Shown: positions 26,308 through 39,100 of the stretch, piece after piece | Numbering within the stretch: position 1 is the stretch's first letter | Layout of the letters: each line of letters begins with the position of its first letter | Source: Scortum barcoo | Lineage: Eukaryota > Chordata > Actinopteri > Centrarchiformes > Terapontidae | NCBI GenBank assembly: GCA_023238725.1 | Contig: CM041548.1 | Span: 11,521,752 to 11,585,751, forward strand | Direction: 5' to 3' | Length of the DNA stretch: 64,000 bases | Made by a program: the position numbers and the translations under genes | Notes under the pieces: generated by a model | What the model was told of the DNA's origin: nothing | Database searches by the model: none | What the model saw: the letters and a program-made list of their open reading frames with translations, nothing else

Positions 26308-26628
26308 TTAACGCGGTGTGCCATCCAGGGCAGAGGAGGACGGGGTGCTGGGCGTGGAGGAGCGGGGGGTAGCAGCAGGCGGGGTAGCAGCCGGACTCCC
26401 AGTGCCGCTGCTCGGGGTGCAGGCTGAGGAGCTGATGGGAGCAGGGGTCTCTGACCCTGGGACGCTTCCCTGCTGCTGGCTGGCCTGCTGCTGCTGGGCC
26501 TGGAGGGTCTGACCGCAGACGTGGTGGTGCTTCTCCCAGTCCTTGTGCTGGCAGAAGGAGCCACAGTAACGTGCCGTGTTGCAGCCGCTGCACGTCTCAC
26601 TGGCTTTGCGGCCGCAGTTCCAGCAGCT
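26308..26628 (-). CDS. runx1t1: runx1t1 last coding exon: NHR4 MYND zinc finger and C-terminus
   Basis: The exon follows the acceptor GTCTGTCAG and ends at a TAA stop (26310-26308), giving 106 residues. It opens SCWNCGRKASETCSGCNTAR then YCGSFCQHKDWEKHHHVCGQ. The Cys and His ligands of a MYND finger are all present: the CWNC pair, the CSGC pair, the CGSFC pair, then the His and the last Cys. MYND binds the PPxLxP-type motif of NCoR/SMRT. The tail starts with a Gln-rich stretch containing a QQQQ run, longer than my recollection of the human QQQ, and continues with Ser/Thr/Pro repeats ending DGTPR. A Val replaces the human Ile before the last zinc-binding Cys. Confidence 0.97.
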   Translation of the reverse strand, partial: SCWNCGRKASETCSGCNTARYCGSFCQHKDWEKHHHVCGQTLQAQQQQASQQQGSVPGSETPAPISSSACTPSSGTGSPAATPPAATPRSSTPSTPSSSALDGTPR

Positions 26629-29600
26629 CTGACAGACACATAGAGACAAAATTAACTAACACAAAATTAAAACAGCAGAGGGATTTACAGTCAGACAGTT
26701 CAGCTGATCATCTGATTATTTCTAAAACTGTCTTTAGGACCCTTTGTTTTATTTTATGCCTCTTTTCAGATTAGCAACAGATATCAGTGTACCAGCCTGC
26801 ACATTAACAGAACTAGCTTCTGCTATTGCAACACTTAAGCTTAAAACAAACCACAGACGGATCAAAAACCCATCTCTGATTACACTTAGGGCCTCTTATA
26901 TATCTTGGAAACCACAGGGAGAGCACGTCGGTGCGGCTGCATATCCACAGGAAATAGGAGAACAAGGTTACAAACAGCTTCTGAAAGTTCTCCTCTGGGG
27001 CGCTTCGCTCTCATAAACATCACTCCTGCAATTAATGACAGATGTGAGCCATATTTACCTCTCACTTAACTGATTAAACGTCAAGGTCTCCAGTGGTGAT
27101 TAGCAAATGAAAGCTACTTCCCTTATTTCCTCTTGGCTGAATTGGTAACACCTTTCTAAACATACTAGCTGCTCTGTCGAAGAAATAAAGAGGAAGGAGG
27201 GAAGGGAGAGGAACAGAGGTTTCATTGACCTTGTTCTGCTTTGTTCTGCTCTCCCTCCCACTATCTCCTGACTACGCAGTGACTTCTATTTTGCAGGAAC
27301 ACTTTTAAAGCAGCGAATAATCAGCAACCTCTTTGATATTTGCAAGATAATGTACAATGATTTGCTTTTACAAACCCAATGATAAAAAGCAAACAGAAAC
27401 TTCCTTGTAAGGGAAGATCTTATTATCTGTGTCGTCTGGGAGATCCTAGAACAGCTGGCGACAAAAGTATGGTCAAAGTGACAACAAAGAAAGACGCAGT
27501 ACCATAACTAACAAACAAGAGGACAGCGATGACAGATTCCTGATGTGTTTGAAGGATTCAGGGTACACCTTTTGATGTTTTGAAGTGTCTGTGCGTGTTC
27601 CTACCTCGCTGGAGTCCTCCTGCTGGTTGATTATGGAGAGCGCGTCCTCGGCCGCCTGCCGCTTGGCCTCAGCCACTGTACGCTCCATCTTGGCCCGCTC
27701 GCTGCTGATCATCTCGTGAGCCTTACGCTCGGCCTCGGACACGGCCTTCTGCAGCTCTGACATGGCCTGACGCTTCACCTCATTCACGGCCTCTTCTGGA
27801 AAGAGTGTGGACACAGAGGAAGTCAAGCCTCCCGTACCTGCAACATAGCGTGTATTATATCATCCTGTCGTCTGAGGATTACTTTCAGTGAGTATGCTGC
27901 TAAATCCAGGAATTCACGGATGTCGTCTCTCATACATTCTAAACACATTTTCTGAAAAGGCCTAAAAAGATTCATTCGAGAGCAGTGGTATCTGCAAGTG
28001 TGCATTCCAAAAGATTAATGATAAAAGCTGTTCCATCTGTATCACATCAGCAAGACAGACCAAACCAAAACCATAAAACCGATTTCACTCATTTTTAAGT
28101 GAGGACAAAACCTGTTCTGGACATGATGAGGATTTATTCAAATGGCAGAGGCAACTTCAGCTGCATATACTATCAAATTTAATTAGACTTCCATTTTAAA
28201 TGCGGGTACATCGATTGCTTTCATTAACTTATGAAGATACATTAAGGAAATAATATTTACCAACCAATTACCTCTGTGTACCCGTTTCTAATAGCTACAT
28301 TTTGACTGTGGTTTAATCAGTTACAGTAGATCCTCTAAAGCATCAACGAATGATGTTTTGATTTTAAAAGCTGAAATGATCATATGTGAAGCTGAGCAAA
28401 CAATATTTATCGTTTTATTTGAATTTGAAAAAATATCCTCAAGACAGCCGCTTGAGCCAATTAAGAAAACCTGCTTTTGAGCTGGAGCAATGTGTTATTT
28501 TATACTTTTTGTGGAGTGAATAACCTTGCCGCGTGGGTGTTAAGCGGTGGAATTCCAACTGAACGTCAAAGCAAAAGGAGGGCTTTTTGTTTGCTCCCAT
28601 CAAGCCTGTAACTTGACTAATTGTGTATGCAAATCAGGCAATTTATATTTAAATTATGCATTTCCATTGTGATCCCAGAGGCCCATGTGGTGAAGGGAAG
28701 TGGGAAACCGGTAGGACACCGTGCAAGGTGCTTGAATATTTATCACCAACTGTAAACATTTTGCCCATTTCAAACAGATGTATTCACCACCGCACTCCAT
28801 TGTGTTAAAAATCCTATTTTGCAATCCTCCCTGGGTCACATTTAGATCAGTCTCTCCTCAGCCAGAATATATGTGACTGAAGGGAAAACGATGCCCGAAA
28901 TACTGAGGAGAATGCAGAGAGTGAAAATAGCGGGCACCATTTATCCTACAGACAAAAGATAAATACAGCTTTATGTCTGACAAATATGCTTTGCTTCACT
29001 TAATTTCCTTTGAACACATTACGCTTGTATTACAAATGTAAAACCTATTTTCAATATCTGAATGTGTGCTTATATAAAGATATTTTCTCTTTATCGTGAT
29101 TGAGCTACATTTTTAAACCAGGGTGGTTTTATCTTTAACCTACTGTGCTGCCTGAAGTCATGGAAATTGCCCTGGTGCTGTGTGATGTATGCCTTGTGCA
29201 TGGAATTGTGATTACACACCAAATGCCTTAGATGGAGGATCGATCAAAGCTGGTGAGGAGAGGAGAGTACTGGAGAGCAGGCAGAGATGGTGATACTCAA
29301 TTCAATTTAAATGCATATTACTTGTTCTGAGTATCTCACACATCATGCTTGGTCAAGCAAGGGGACAATTTCTTTTCTCCAAGGGGTTTAAAGAGCAGAT
29401 ATACTGTATCACTGACGGTGAATACAAAGTGGATTCCTTGAGCATTGAACCCTTGGCGGAAAATTCTTTCAGTTTTTCAGGACAGCTCTAATGATAATTG
29501 CAGCTGCGCTCATGAGTTTAAGCAATGCTGTTTGTATACACTAAAAATTTAATGGCAACTGTTAAAGGAACAAATTAGTTTCAATACTTGATCCTAGCTG

Positions 29601-32600
29601 GCTCTACAAATTTTCCTCTACCATTTTACACTTTCACTAAATAGAATAGCTACAATGTCCATCGTTAAGGGAATTACAAAAGTGCTACTGTACTTTTAAC
29701 ACCCGAACCACTTGACCAGCTGTAAAAGCTACTGTGTCCCTTCTTTGACTGGCACAATAAAATGGTTTTATGACCTGACATCATATTTGGAGTGTGCAGT
29801 GCGTGGTGGTGAAACTCTTTTCTTTAAACTTATACTGAATCAAATATAAATGATTTTCTAAGAACAGCCTGACACGTTTAGTCTAACAGGGGAGGAGAAT
29901 GCAAACAGCAGACTACATAGGGATGAGGGGGGAGAATGGGGTTTAAATGAGCACCTCTGATCCACTTCCAGCCTTGAGTCATGTGGGTAGAAAAGATTTC
30001 TGATTTCTATTCAGCATAATGTCTTAAAAAGTGTAGAGAGATAAGAAGAACGAAAGAGAGATGTTGCTTACCAGCTTTCTTCCAGATCTCTTCAGGGACG
30101 TAGCCAGACACAGGTCGGTGCAGCAGCTCCCTGTGAATTTCTGACACAAACACAAACACACAGCCATGGTAATCAGAGATCAACCAATGAAATGCGTGAC
30201 ATACCACATAAGTTTGCTGAACAAATCAGAATGTTGTAGAACGCTGAAGTTTCTGCCAAAAAAGCATTTTTGGGTCACTGATGCAGTAAACTAGCAAGAT
30301 GTTAAATGGTTTATGTTTTCAGGGAACAGGAATATAACCATGTCATTGGTATAATTATGATTACACAGATGATAGCCTTGTGGCAGCATGTACAAACTTA
30401 ACAATAGAGGACCAATAATTGATCCTTGTGGAACTCCACATGCACTTTCACCCTTTCTGGATATAAAACCATGAGAAAAAAATAAAAGATAAACACATAG
30501 AAAAACAATATTATGTAACACTGGAAGATTTTAATTACTTAATGTAGCTGTCAGAAATGATTGAATGATGATGAATTAATAATGACAGGAAAGTACTGAT
30601 TTAAGCAAACTAAAAAAAAAAAAATAATAGCAAAGGTACAGTTTAGATTAGTTACAGTTAAAAATGTGAGGTGGGATTAATACTTCATATATTTGCCATA
30701 AAATATAAGTTAGTGGAGATACCAGTGGAGACCTGATGTCTCACAATAGCATTGACGTAACTCATAAACTCACTAGAATATGGCAGGATGCACCCTTATA
30801 CTAATTGCTTTTCCGCTTTGTCCCATGACACCTCTAATACCTGTAAAGTATTCTTGATCTCCTACCTGATGTTGGATTTTCCTGTGCTGCTGGGCTCTGC
30901 TGCCTTGACTGGCCACTAGTGGCACCCTTCTTCAGCTCCTCAGCGTCACTGTATCGTCGGATCCAGTAGTTGAGCTCCTCACGGTCGGCCTCCTGGCAAC
31001 GTCGCAGTACTGTCAGTGAACGCCTCGTCTTCTCCACCATGTCCATGATACAGTTCAGCAGCTGGGGGTGACAAGGAGTGGGCAAGGCGCTGAGTTTACA
31101 CATAGACACGGATGGGCTGATTTAAAGTCAGCAAGGATGCAATGGAAGAGGGCGAGGTTCTAAATTAAAGGCAACATCTGTTACGTTATTTAAGCTTGTG
31201 TATCACTATTATGTATATCAATGTTGTGGAGTTTGTTAGTGATAAAAGTGTATATTTTGTAGACACACTTTCACACTTGATCAGGTTTTCACACCTCTCT
31301 GGTAGACTTAATCACATTAGGTGTTGTAAATTGTTCACTGCATACCAAAAAAAGGGAGGTGAAGCAGCATCACAAATGACTGCATCTTTAAAGGAAGTGG
31401 ATGAACAACACAGAAGGTGAACATGCAATTTATGAATATTTACTATGTTTGTTGCTCTACAGGGAAACATATTTGCTGCACATGGAAGTATACACACACA
31501 GACACACATCTCCATTCTCTATAAAAAATGTACTATTAGTCTTGAAATGCATGCAATGTCAAACTTTTCCTTAGGTTGATCTCACAAAACTATTTCTGAA
31601 GTACACAAATTATGGAAATTTTTGTTAGTGTACAGCAACAAAGACACATTTTCTCTCAATAGTGTAACATAAATCTACAGCACAATGTGGTATCAAACAA
31701 TTTAATATGAGTGGAACGATAATTTGTCTATACTCTGTTACTTACAGAGACAGAACTATAAGGTGTAGTAATAAAAAAATTTTATTACTTTTCTTACATG
31801 GTCAAGGTGCTTCCACTCCTCAGCCCACTCTCTGTCTGTCAGCCTGTGGTCAATCACTTCCTCCTGCCTGGTCCCTGCATGCATACCTGTGAGAAAGAAA
31901 GGCCAATGGATAGACAGATGGAAAGACAGACAGAAAAATAAATAAAGGGAAAGTCAGTATGACACAGAAGATCAATGTAAAAATACTCCATCATTCCCTT
32001 ACTTGCCCTTTCATCTATCCTTCATTTGGTCCCTGGTTAAAACTCTCTCTCCATCCATTTCTTTCTCTTCCTCCTTCACTCCCCCTTTTCTTTGCCGTCT
32101 CCATATCTCTCTCCCACCCTGAGGGCAGGACTCAAATGACTGAGCTTCTAGTCCAATAAACATCCATCACATGGCGAGACATGGTAAATGTCTCTCCTAT
32201 TTTTAGAACTGAGCCAAAGTCGTCATTACAGCTTCATCAAGGCTCAGTCTATGCAGAAAATGCCTCTAATATGAGGACACTGTGTCTAAATGTGCCTATG
32301 TTGTGCGCTCATGTATCTCACAGTGCATTACTTCAGTCAGCCATCAGGTTGCAGTCGCCTCAGCTTTGGTTTGTGCTCTCTAAAGTAGCAGGATGGCCTT
32401 GTGGTCAGAGAGACTGTTTTTCAGGCTGCTGTACCAACTAGCATCTGCCACACTGAAGTGGACACTGACCGATTATTGTTACAAAAATTTTGGATATCAG
32501 TGGTATATAAAGAACTATGAAGACTGAGAAATGATGTAGAAATGACATAACTGTTGTAACTCCTGTATATAAAATTATAAAATCCCCTTTATGTTTCTTT

Positions 32601-32680
32601 TGTTGTTACAGCAGAGTAAAGGCTTTGACACTATGCCATATAGTGGTATTGGTTAGTATGGCACACACACACACACACAC

Positions 32681-32729
<49 letters not shown>

Positions 32730-35700
32730 TATACACTCTCCATCCTCCCCTATTTCCTCACCAATTGGCCTGGCTCTCTCCCGGATCTCCCGGTGATTGG
32801 AGGCGGGGTGTCTGTAGGTGTCACGGTAGTGATGGGCAATGGCCATGTCATCCAGCCTGTAGTGCTGTGGAGGCAGCGGGCCTGGGTGTGGCAGGCCATT
32901 GGGTTGATAGGAGAGCCCATTGGATGGGCTGAAGCGCTGGGCGGGGCTTATGGTGCAGGGACGCTTGCTGGGGTGGACATCTGGGTGTAGGGCACCATCT
33001 CGCTCAAAGCCATTCTCTTTGGTTCTGGAAAGAAAAAGGAAGACAAATTTTGAGTTTATATTTCACTGTCAGTGCCTTTAGGATCTGTGTTAATTTTTTC
33101 TTATAGTGCTTGAGACATTTTTTGTTTTTACAGGCCCTTTTGGCAGAATCCTGAAACTGCATTAGAAACATCCAGAATTACTACACGCTACTAGCAAAAA
33201 CATTAATCTGTTCCAAGCATAATAAGACCAATATGAAACCAAATGTTTCTGATATTCTTACAGTGAAAGCCTGGCAAATAATAAAAGACCTCTTGAGGCA
33301 AAATGTATCAGTAAAAAAAGGAAAGGAAAATAAAAGATGGAGAGGGGAGAAAACACAGGCAAAAATCAGTGTGATGGTGGCATCAAACCTACTTTGTAAA
33401 AATGTCTGATTCAAAATTTATTTGTTACAGTTACTGCATACAAAAGCCAAACCTGAAACATATTATTGTATCATAACAACTTTGTGCTGTAGTAAAGGCT
33501 TGAGTTGACCTGCTAACAGACAAAAGGCTGTTTTTCCAGAAATCATCCTGGAATTCTTTCATTGAAAACATGTTCATTCATACGTGTACACATACACAAC
33601 TAAATCTGAATGTGTGTGTGAGCACGCAAATTACAGACACACACATACTTGCTCAAGTAGCATACAGGGGATCAGGTGGATTTTTGTTAGCCTGCTTCCA
33701 AAGATTAATGTGGCCAGGTGTGTTTGTGTGTGTGCATGCTCGCACATGTGTGTCTGTGTGTGTGTTCTCAGCTTTGTCAGTTCACAGTTAAATCTTGCCA
33801 GCCTCCCCCCTCTATCTGCAATCCTCCACTTTCCTCTCTCTCTCTCCTCTTCCTCCCCATCTCTCTCTCCGATGAACAGATTGAACTTCTTAATGAGCTG
33901 TTTTTATGGGCTCCTAATGCTCATTCACAGCTCTCCATATGCTCTTTCCCTCCATCCGTCCGTCTCTTGCTGCCTCCCTCGACTCATCCATCCATTCTTC
34001 AACCCCCCACCCCCAAACCACACTCTTATCTCCCCAACCTTCCTGCTGCAACAATGTTTATATCTACAGGCACACAAGTACACACATGCACACACTTTCA
34101 CAGTCACCTATGTAATGCACTCATGTTTTTACACAGAACGTACCTGCTGGAGATACACATGCCAATGCCAATATTTTACCTTCACCTTGTAGCTTATGGT
34201 AATGTGATTAAACAACATTTCATAATGAGCAACACTGACATACAAATACTGGGAATTCTCAAATAGTGAATAAAGTATTTTTTTTACCTCAACTAAAGAA
34301 ATGCCCATTCCTTTTTTTGACTCTGATAGTTATGAGAGAAAGGACTTTTATTTCTACATTCCCTTGTTTACGTAAATGTGATTAGATTTTAGTAAAAAAA
34401 AAAGCTTTTCTGTATTTTTATCTGCTTCCCTCTGTTGTTATTCATATTCAAGAGTTCTCCTATTCCATATTAAAAAGCATTCAGTTTTTCAGTGGGCACA
34501 GTTCCTTCACTTCCTGGAAGACTTTTATTGTAAAACATGTGCATTAATGTGTTGACTCACTAACTGACTCATTGACTCATTAACAAAAGCAGAAGGAATG
34601 AATCAATTAGTGAGTGAGAACAGTGTTTCTCTTAAAAAGACAAACTCAGGGAAGCAGACTGTTAAGTATGTTTCAGTTATGTTGTATACTGCTGATGGAA
34701 TTCATGCTGTGAAAATATGCTGAATTATACTGCATTTACCATGCAAGCCATTATGTTTCAGGCACCGGTAATTTTGCATTCCCAGTTTTTATTCAAATGT
34801 CTGCTTTTGTTACAGAATTTACAGTATACACCATACATATGTTGTTTTTCCCCCCTCATATGCATATTTCACTGCAATATTCCTGGTCTGGTTCTTGTAG
34901 AGCATGGTATTAATCAGGACACACTGATAGTGCATTGTTGTCGGTAATTAAGGATTCCCATTCAAATCCAATTCAATATTCCGACACAGGGCTCCAATAA
35001 GCAGGGATGCAGAGCAGAGGTAAGCAGAAACCATAGGTGCTTAGCCAGCCATATTGGTGCTGGAGCCTCATCTGTATGTGTTATCAGCCCATCTCCCTAG
35101 GCAGGTACACACACACACACACACACACACCTTAACACTGCATTACAGAGGTGCACAAACAGGAGCCATACTCACACTTTCACACTGGATAGAAAATCAT
35201 GCGCACACATTCACACAAACAGACACATTTTTTCACTGAATACAGATGCCTACTTACTTTTTCTCTCTCCATATATTCTCTCTCTCTCTCCCTCATACAC
35301 ACATTTACGCGCGCACACCTTTTCCCCTAAGCTCACTCCCCTATGCACCAGACGGCCTGCAAATATGCAGGTATTACAGAAAAAGTCTGCCTATCCAACT
35401 GTTGTGGGAAAAGAGAGGTGAGAATTATTAATATCACGTTTGGCATTTTTGTCCCTCAGCAAATATAAAAAGTACATTTTCCTCTCCCCTGCCTGTATTA
35501 AAAAATTCAGACCCCCGGGAATTCCTCTTTATTTCAAAAGACCATGCACAAACTCGCAACAAAGCACAAACACAAATGTTCACAAACTTATGTCCCAGAA
35601 GTTAAAAAGTGCTTAATAATGTTTAATAGAAGAATGTTTGGGTCAGTGCATATCTACTTGTGCCGTTATTAGAGAGTAAGTCATTAATTTCGATTAATAA

Positions 35701-36063
35701 AATTATTTTACGTATACAAAAATACATACAGATCTCCATGAAAATTTTGATGTTGTTTTCTAGTGATACTGCAGCTCCAGCAAATTAAATTTATTTTATT
35801 GGGCCATGAATGAGCCACAGTCTTAATCATGTGCATACGCTAGCTGTCGGTCCAGACAGGATTGTTTCCGCTTCTGCTGCTTCGAGGGAACACTGCTGGA
35901 GAGAGGACTATAGGTTTTTACAGTGCTGTGTGTTTCTGGATGTCACGTCTCAGTGCTTGTCCATTAGAGCAGGGAACATTGAGTCATTACCAAAGTCTGT
36001 GACAACAAATGGATGTAATGATTTGGCTTGGAGTGGGTGGCTGAACTGATGCAGAGAGAGAGA

Positions 36064-36110
<47 letters not shown>

Positions 36111-39100
36111 TGTACTTACACATCCAATCAAGCATGGAAGTGAATGATAGCATGGGTATCAGAAACATACACAGAATATATATTCATACGCATTCACTGA
36201 GACATTCACACTTTTCATTAAGTCACAGCTGTCTTCCTTCTATCCTTGTGTGTGTGTGTGTGTAGTCAAGTCTACTTTTCCCATCTCTTCCTCTCCTCAG
36301 TTCTGGCCCATTAAGAGCAGGAGCCGGAAGCTGAGATGTCCAACGGAGCACGTCATGAGGCCCGATGGCGCACTGACAGACACTTCCCATACATACATTA
36401 ACACATCACACTGTTGCCTTGTATTGGCTCAGCTTGTGTCTGTGGACTAATGCACGGGTTCATGGCGATGCAGGCAGACTCAAAGGGATTTATGCATGAG
36501 ATCAAATAAAAGAGGAGTAAAAAGCCTCCATGTTTGGAGGTGGTACATTCATAAACTCTTCTTCTTGATCAGCGTGAATCTGTGTCATACGCGTAAACTA
36601 GTCCAATTAGTCCCTTTATGAATAAACAATGTTTTGACTTTGCCTTTCGCCCACCTGTCTGGCGTCCTTCTCTTGCCGTTCTCGTTGACGTCCAGCAGGA
36701 GTTCGGAGGAGTCCACTGGGGAGGTGGTGCTGGTGTCCAGGAGCAGCTGCTCGTGCTGGGCCAAGTACTGAGCGGGGTTCTGCTTGGCCAGCCTGGCACA
36801 GTGCAGCAGCTCCCTCTGAAGGAGTGGCAGGTTGGCCTACGGAAGGAAACAGCACTGTTTTTACCAGAAGAAAATTTAACAACTGTGCAGTAGACAACCT
36901 TGACAACCATTTCCAGCAGAGAGGCGAGAATATAAATATCACAGCTGCCTTTTTCCCTTTCAACAAATGCAAAAAAAAAAAAGTCTCTCGTTCTTTTTGA
37001 TCTGAAACAAAATGCAAAGCTCTTTAATACATACTAATGTTGTTTTTGAGAAATACAACACATAGAAATATTATCTTGCAGAAAGCTTATAACATGCTGT
37101 TATAACAAACGCTTTCCGCCAGTGTTTTCACTCCAAAAACACCAATTTGAGGTAACAAGAGATCCATTTCTTCCATGTCATCTAACCTCTGTTTGCTCAT
37201 TACCACCGAACCACCACCACTTTCTGTGACCCAGAGTGCATTAACACCCAAAGAGTTTTTCCAAGGAATTTACATTTCTTTTTAAAGAAACAGCAGCTAT
37301 TTTCAAACTCTTTGACATAACAAGGGGGGCCTGCTTTCTTGTGTGGAGTTACAGGGTCATGCAGGTATGTGCGCATTGACTTCAAAGACATCTGATGGGG
37401 TGCATTTTGAAGCAAGAAGATGAAAGTGTTGCGTCAGGCAGGTTCAGAATGAGAGAGGGGGCTATTTTGCCGGCGTACATCACAGGAGCCTTTGGAGGAG
37501 CCATTTCAGTTTTAGGTTTGTTAATCTTTGTTTTGTCCCCCTCAATAACATAATCTCCCTCTAAGTATCTTGCTTTGTTTTTTCTTTTCCTTATTTTTTT
37601 CCAGTTTCATACATTTATAGGCTTCTATTCACCCTCTTTCCTTCCATTCAATCTTGTCCTTGCAAACTGCAAACAAAAATACTACTTGCAAAACAAAACC
37701 CTGATTTGTTTGGTGGTATTTATGTTTCATAATCATATGAAAATCCCTGTCCAGTAATTGGCTGTAGTAAAAGAAATGCCAAGCGCTGGCCCTCACTTTA
37801 CCTGCCCAAGTTAATGGTCCGTTAATAGTTTATGATCGTAATTACCCTCAGAAAAAAGAGCATAAAATAGATTGCTTTGACCCCGGTGAACTCATCTTTC
37901 ATTAATTAGAGGTCATCCTAATTGCCAGAGATGTGGGATGCATTAACAAAAAGACTGAGTCAAGAAATGTAGACCACTGAGGAGACTGGATCATTTTTCA
38001 TGTGATAAAGTGTGGCCATTTGCTTCTGTGCAGTTACAGTAACCAACATCTGCACTTGCATAAAGGGAAAATTTCGAGTCGTGCTCAGCAGCCGCAGCTA
38101 AAATCCGCCCAGGATGATTTATTGTGAAAATACTGGATCTGTCATTTTGTCAAACGGTGCCAAAAAACAATTCAGAATATGCCACATTCGGGATATGCTG
38201 CACTTCATCAACTTTCTCTTTCTGTGTAATTTGCAGTTGGAGGAGAATCTAGGTGACTTCGTCTTTGCACATCTATATTGTCCTATTTCAATTATTTCCT
38301 ATCATGACTCGCTCCCTCTCCAGCATGTGTTTATTCCTCCGTCTCACAGCATTCCTCGCACTTCAGCGCGACACAAGAAAAACAGAACACTTGACAGCTA
38401 CGATGAGAAAAAAAAACAGGGCACAACTTTTACTTGGAAACAGAGAAACATTGTTACTTTGTAAGCCAGTTGTCTCGTGTGGCAGGCGACCCGCCAACTC
38501 ATCACGTCACTGGCGCTGTGTGGTTTATGATTGCCTCCTTCCAGTAAAGACTCACAACCAATTTGCGGTTTAGTATTAAGAGAAGGGGAAAGGAGTTGAG
38601 TGGGTTTGGATGGGGGGCTGGGGGGGATGGTTGGAGGGGTCGGCTCGGTCTAACATTAGCGTAATGAAAAACTCTGAGCCCTGACGCGCATTGTTGCCGC
38701 TGTGCTTCGACGCACCTATAAAAGCTCCCCTACACCTCCAACTGCTCTCTGCTACCATATGGTAGCTGGCATTAAAGGCCCCGCAGTGGGAAGACACTAA
38801 AATTAGACTGGGGAGAGAGAGAGGCAGAGAAGGAGCGATGGAGGGGAAAAAAAAGTTGCATCCGCAGCCATCCCAGTGATACGCTAACCATCTGGCGAGG
38901 AGAGGAGAAGGGAAGGAGGGACTGGAGGATGGATAGATGGGGAACAGTAAACAGAGACAGAGAGATATGGAAGGAGAACAAATGAGAAGAAAAAAGATGA
39001 AGACAGCTTAAGAATAAGAGACCGATGCAAGGAAGGAGACGGGGAGGACGCAGAGTCCCTGTTTGTGCCGTTAACAGGCAGCAACAATGATTCCAGTGGG

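Larger units (their letters stand above)
33025..36654 (-). other. runx1t1: runx1t1 intron between exons 4 and 5 (3630 bp)
   Basis: Donor GTGGGC, acceptor TTTCCAG. It contains CA/TG-rich DNA (33570-33770, 34060-34100, 35106-35320, 36065-36108), C/T-rich stretches and a triple AP-1 motif at 34553-34579. Long open frames at 33584-34266 are translations of CT/CA simple sequence and are not genes. Confidence 0.8.

Noticed and set aside
26205..26639. Minus-strand 144-codon frame and other frames over the last exon
   Set aside because: They are out of frame with the clear MYND exon (26308-26628) and are rich in Pro, Arg and Ala from the GC content.
33584..34266. Overlapping plus-strand open frames of 202 and 182 codons
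   Set aside because: They translate TG/CA and CT simple sequence (runs of Cys-Val, Leu-Ser, His-Thr) within a runx1t1 intron and have no domain.
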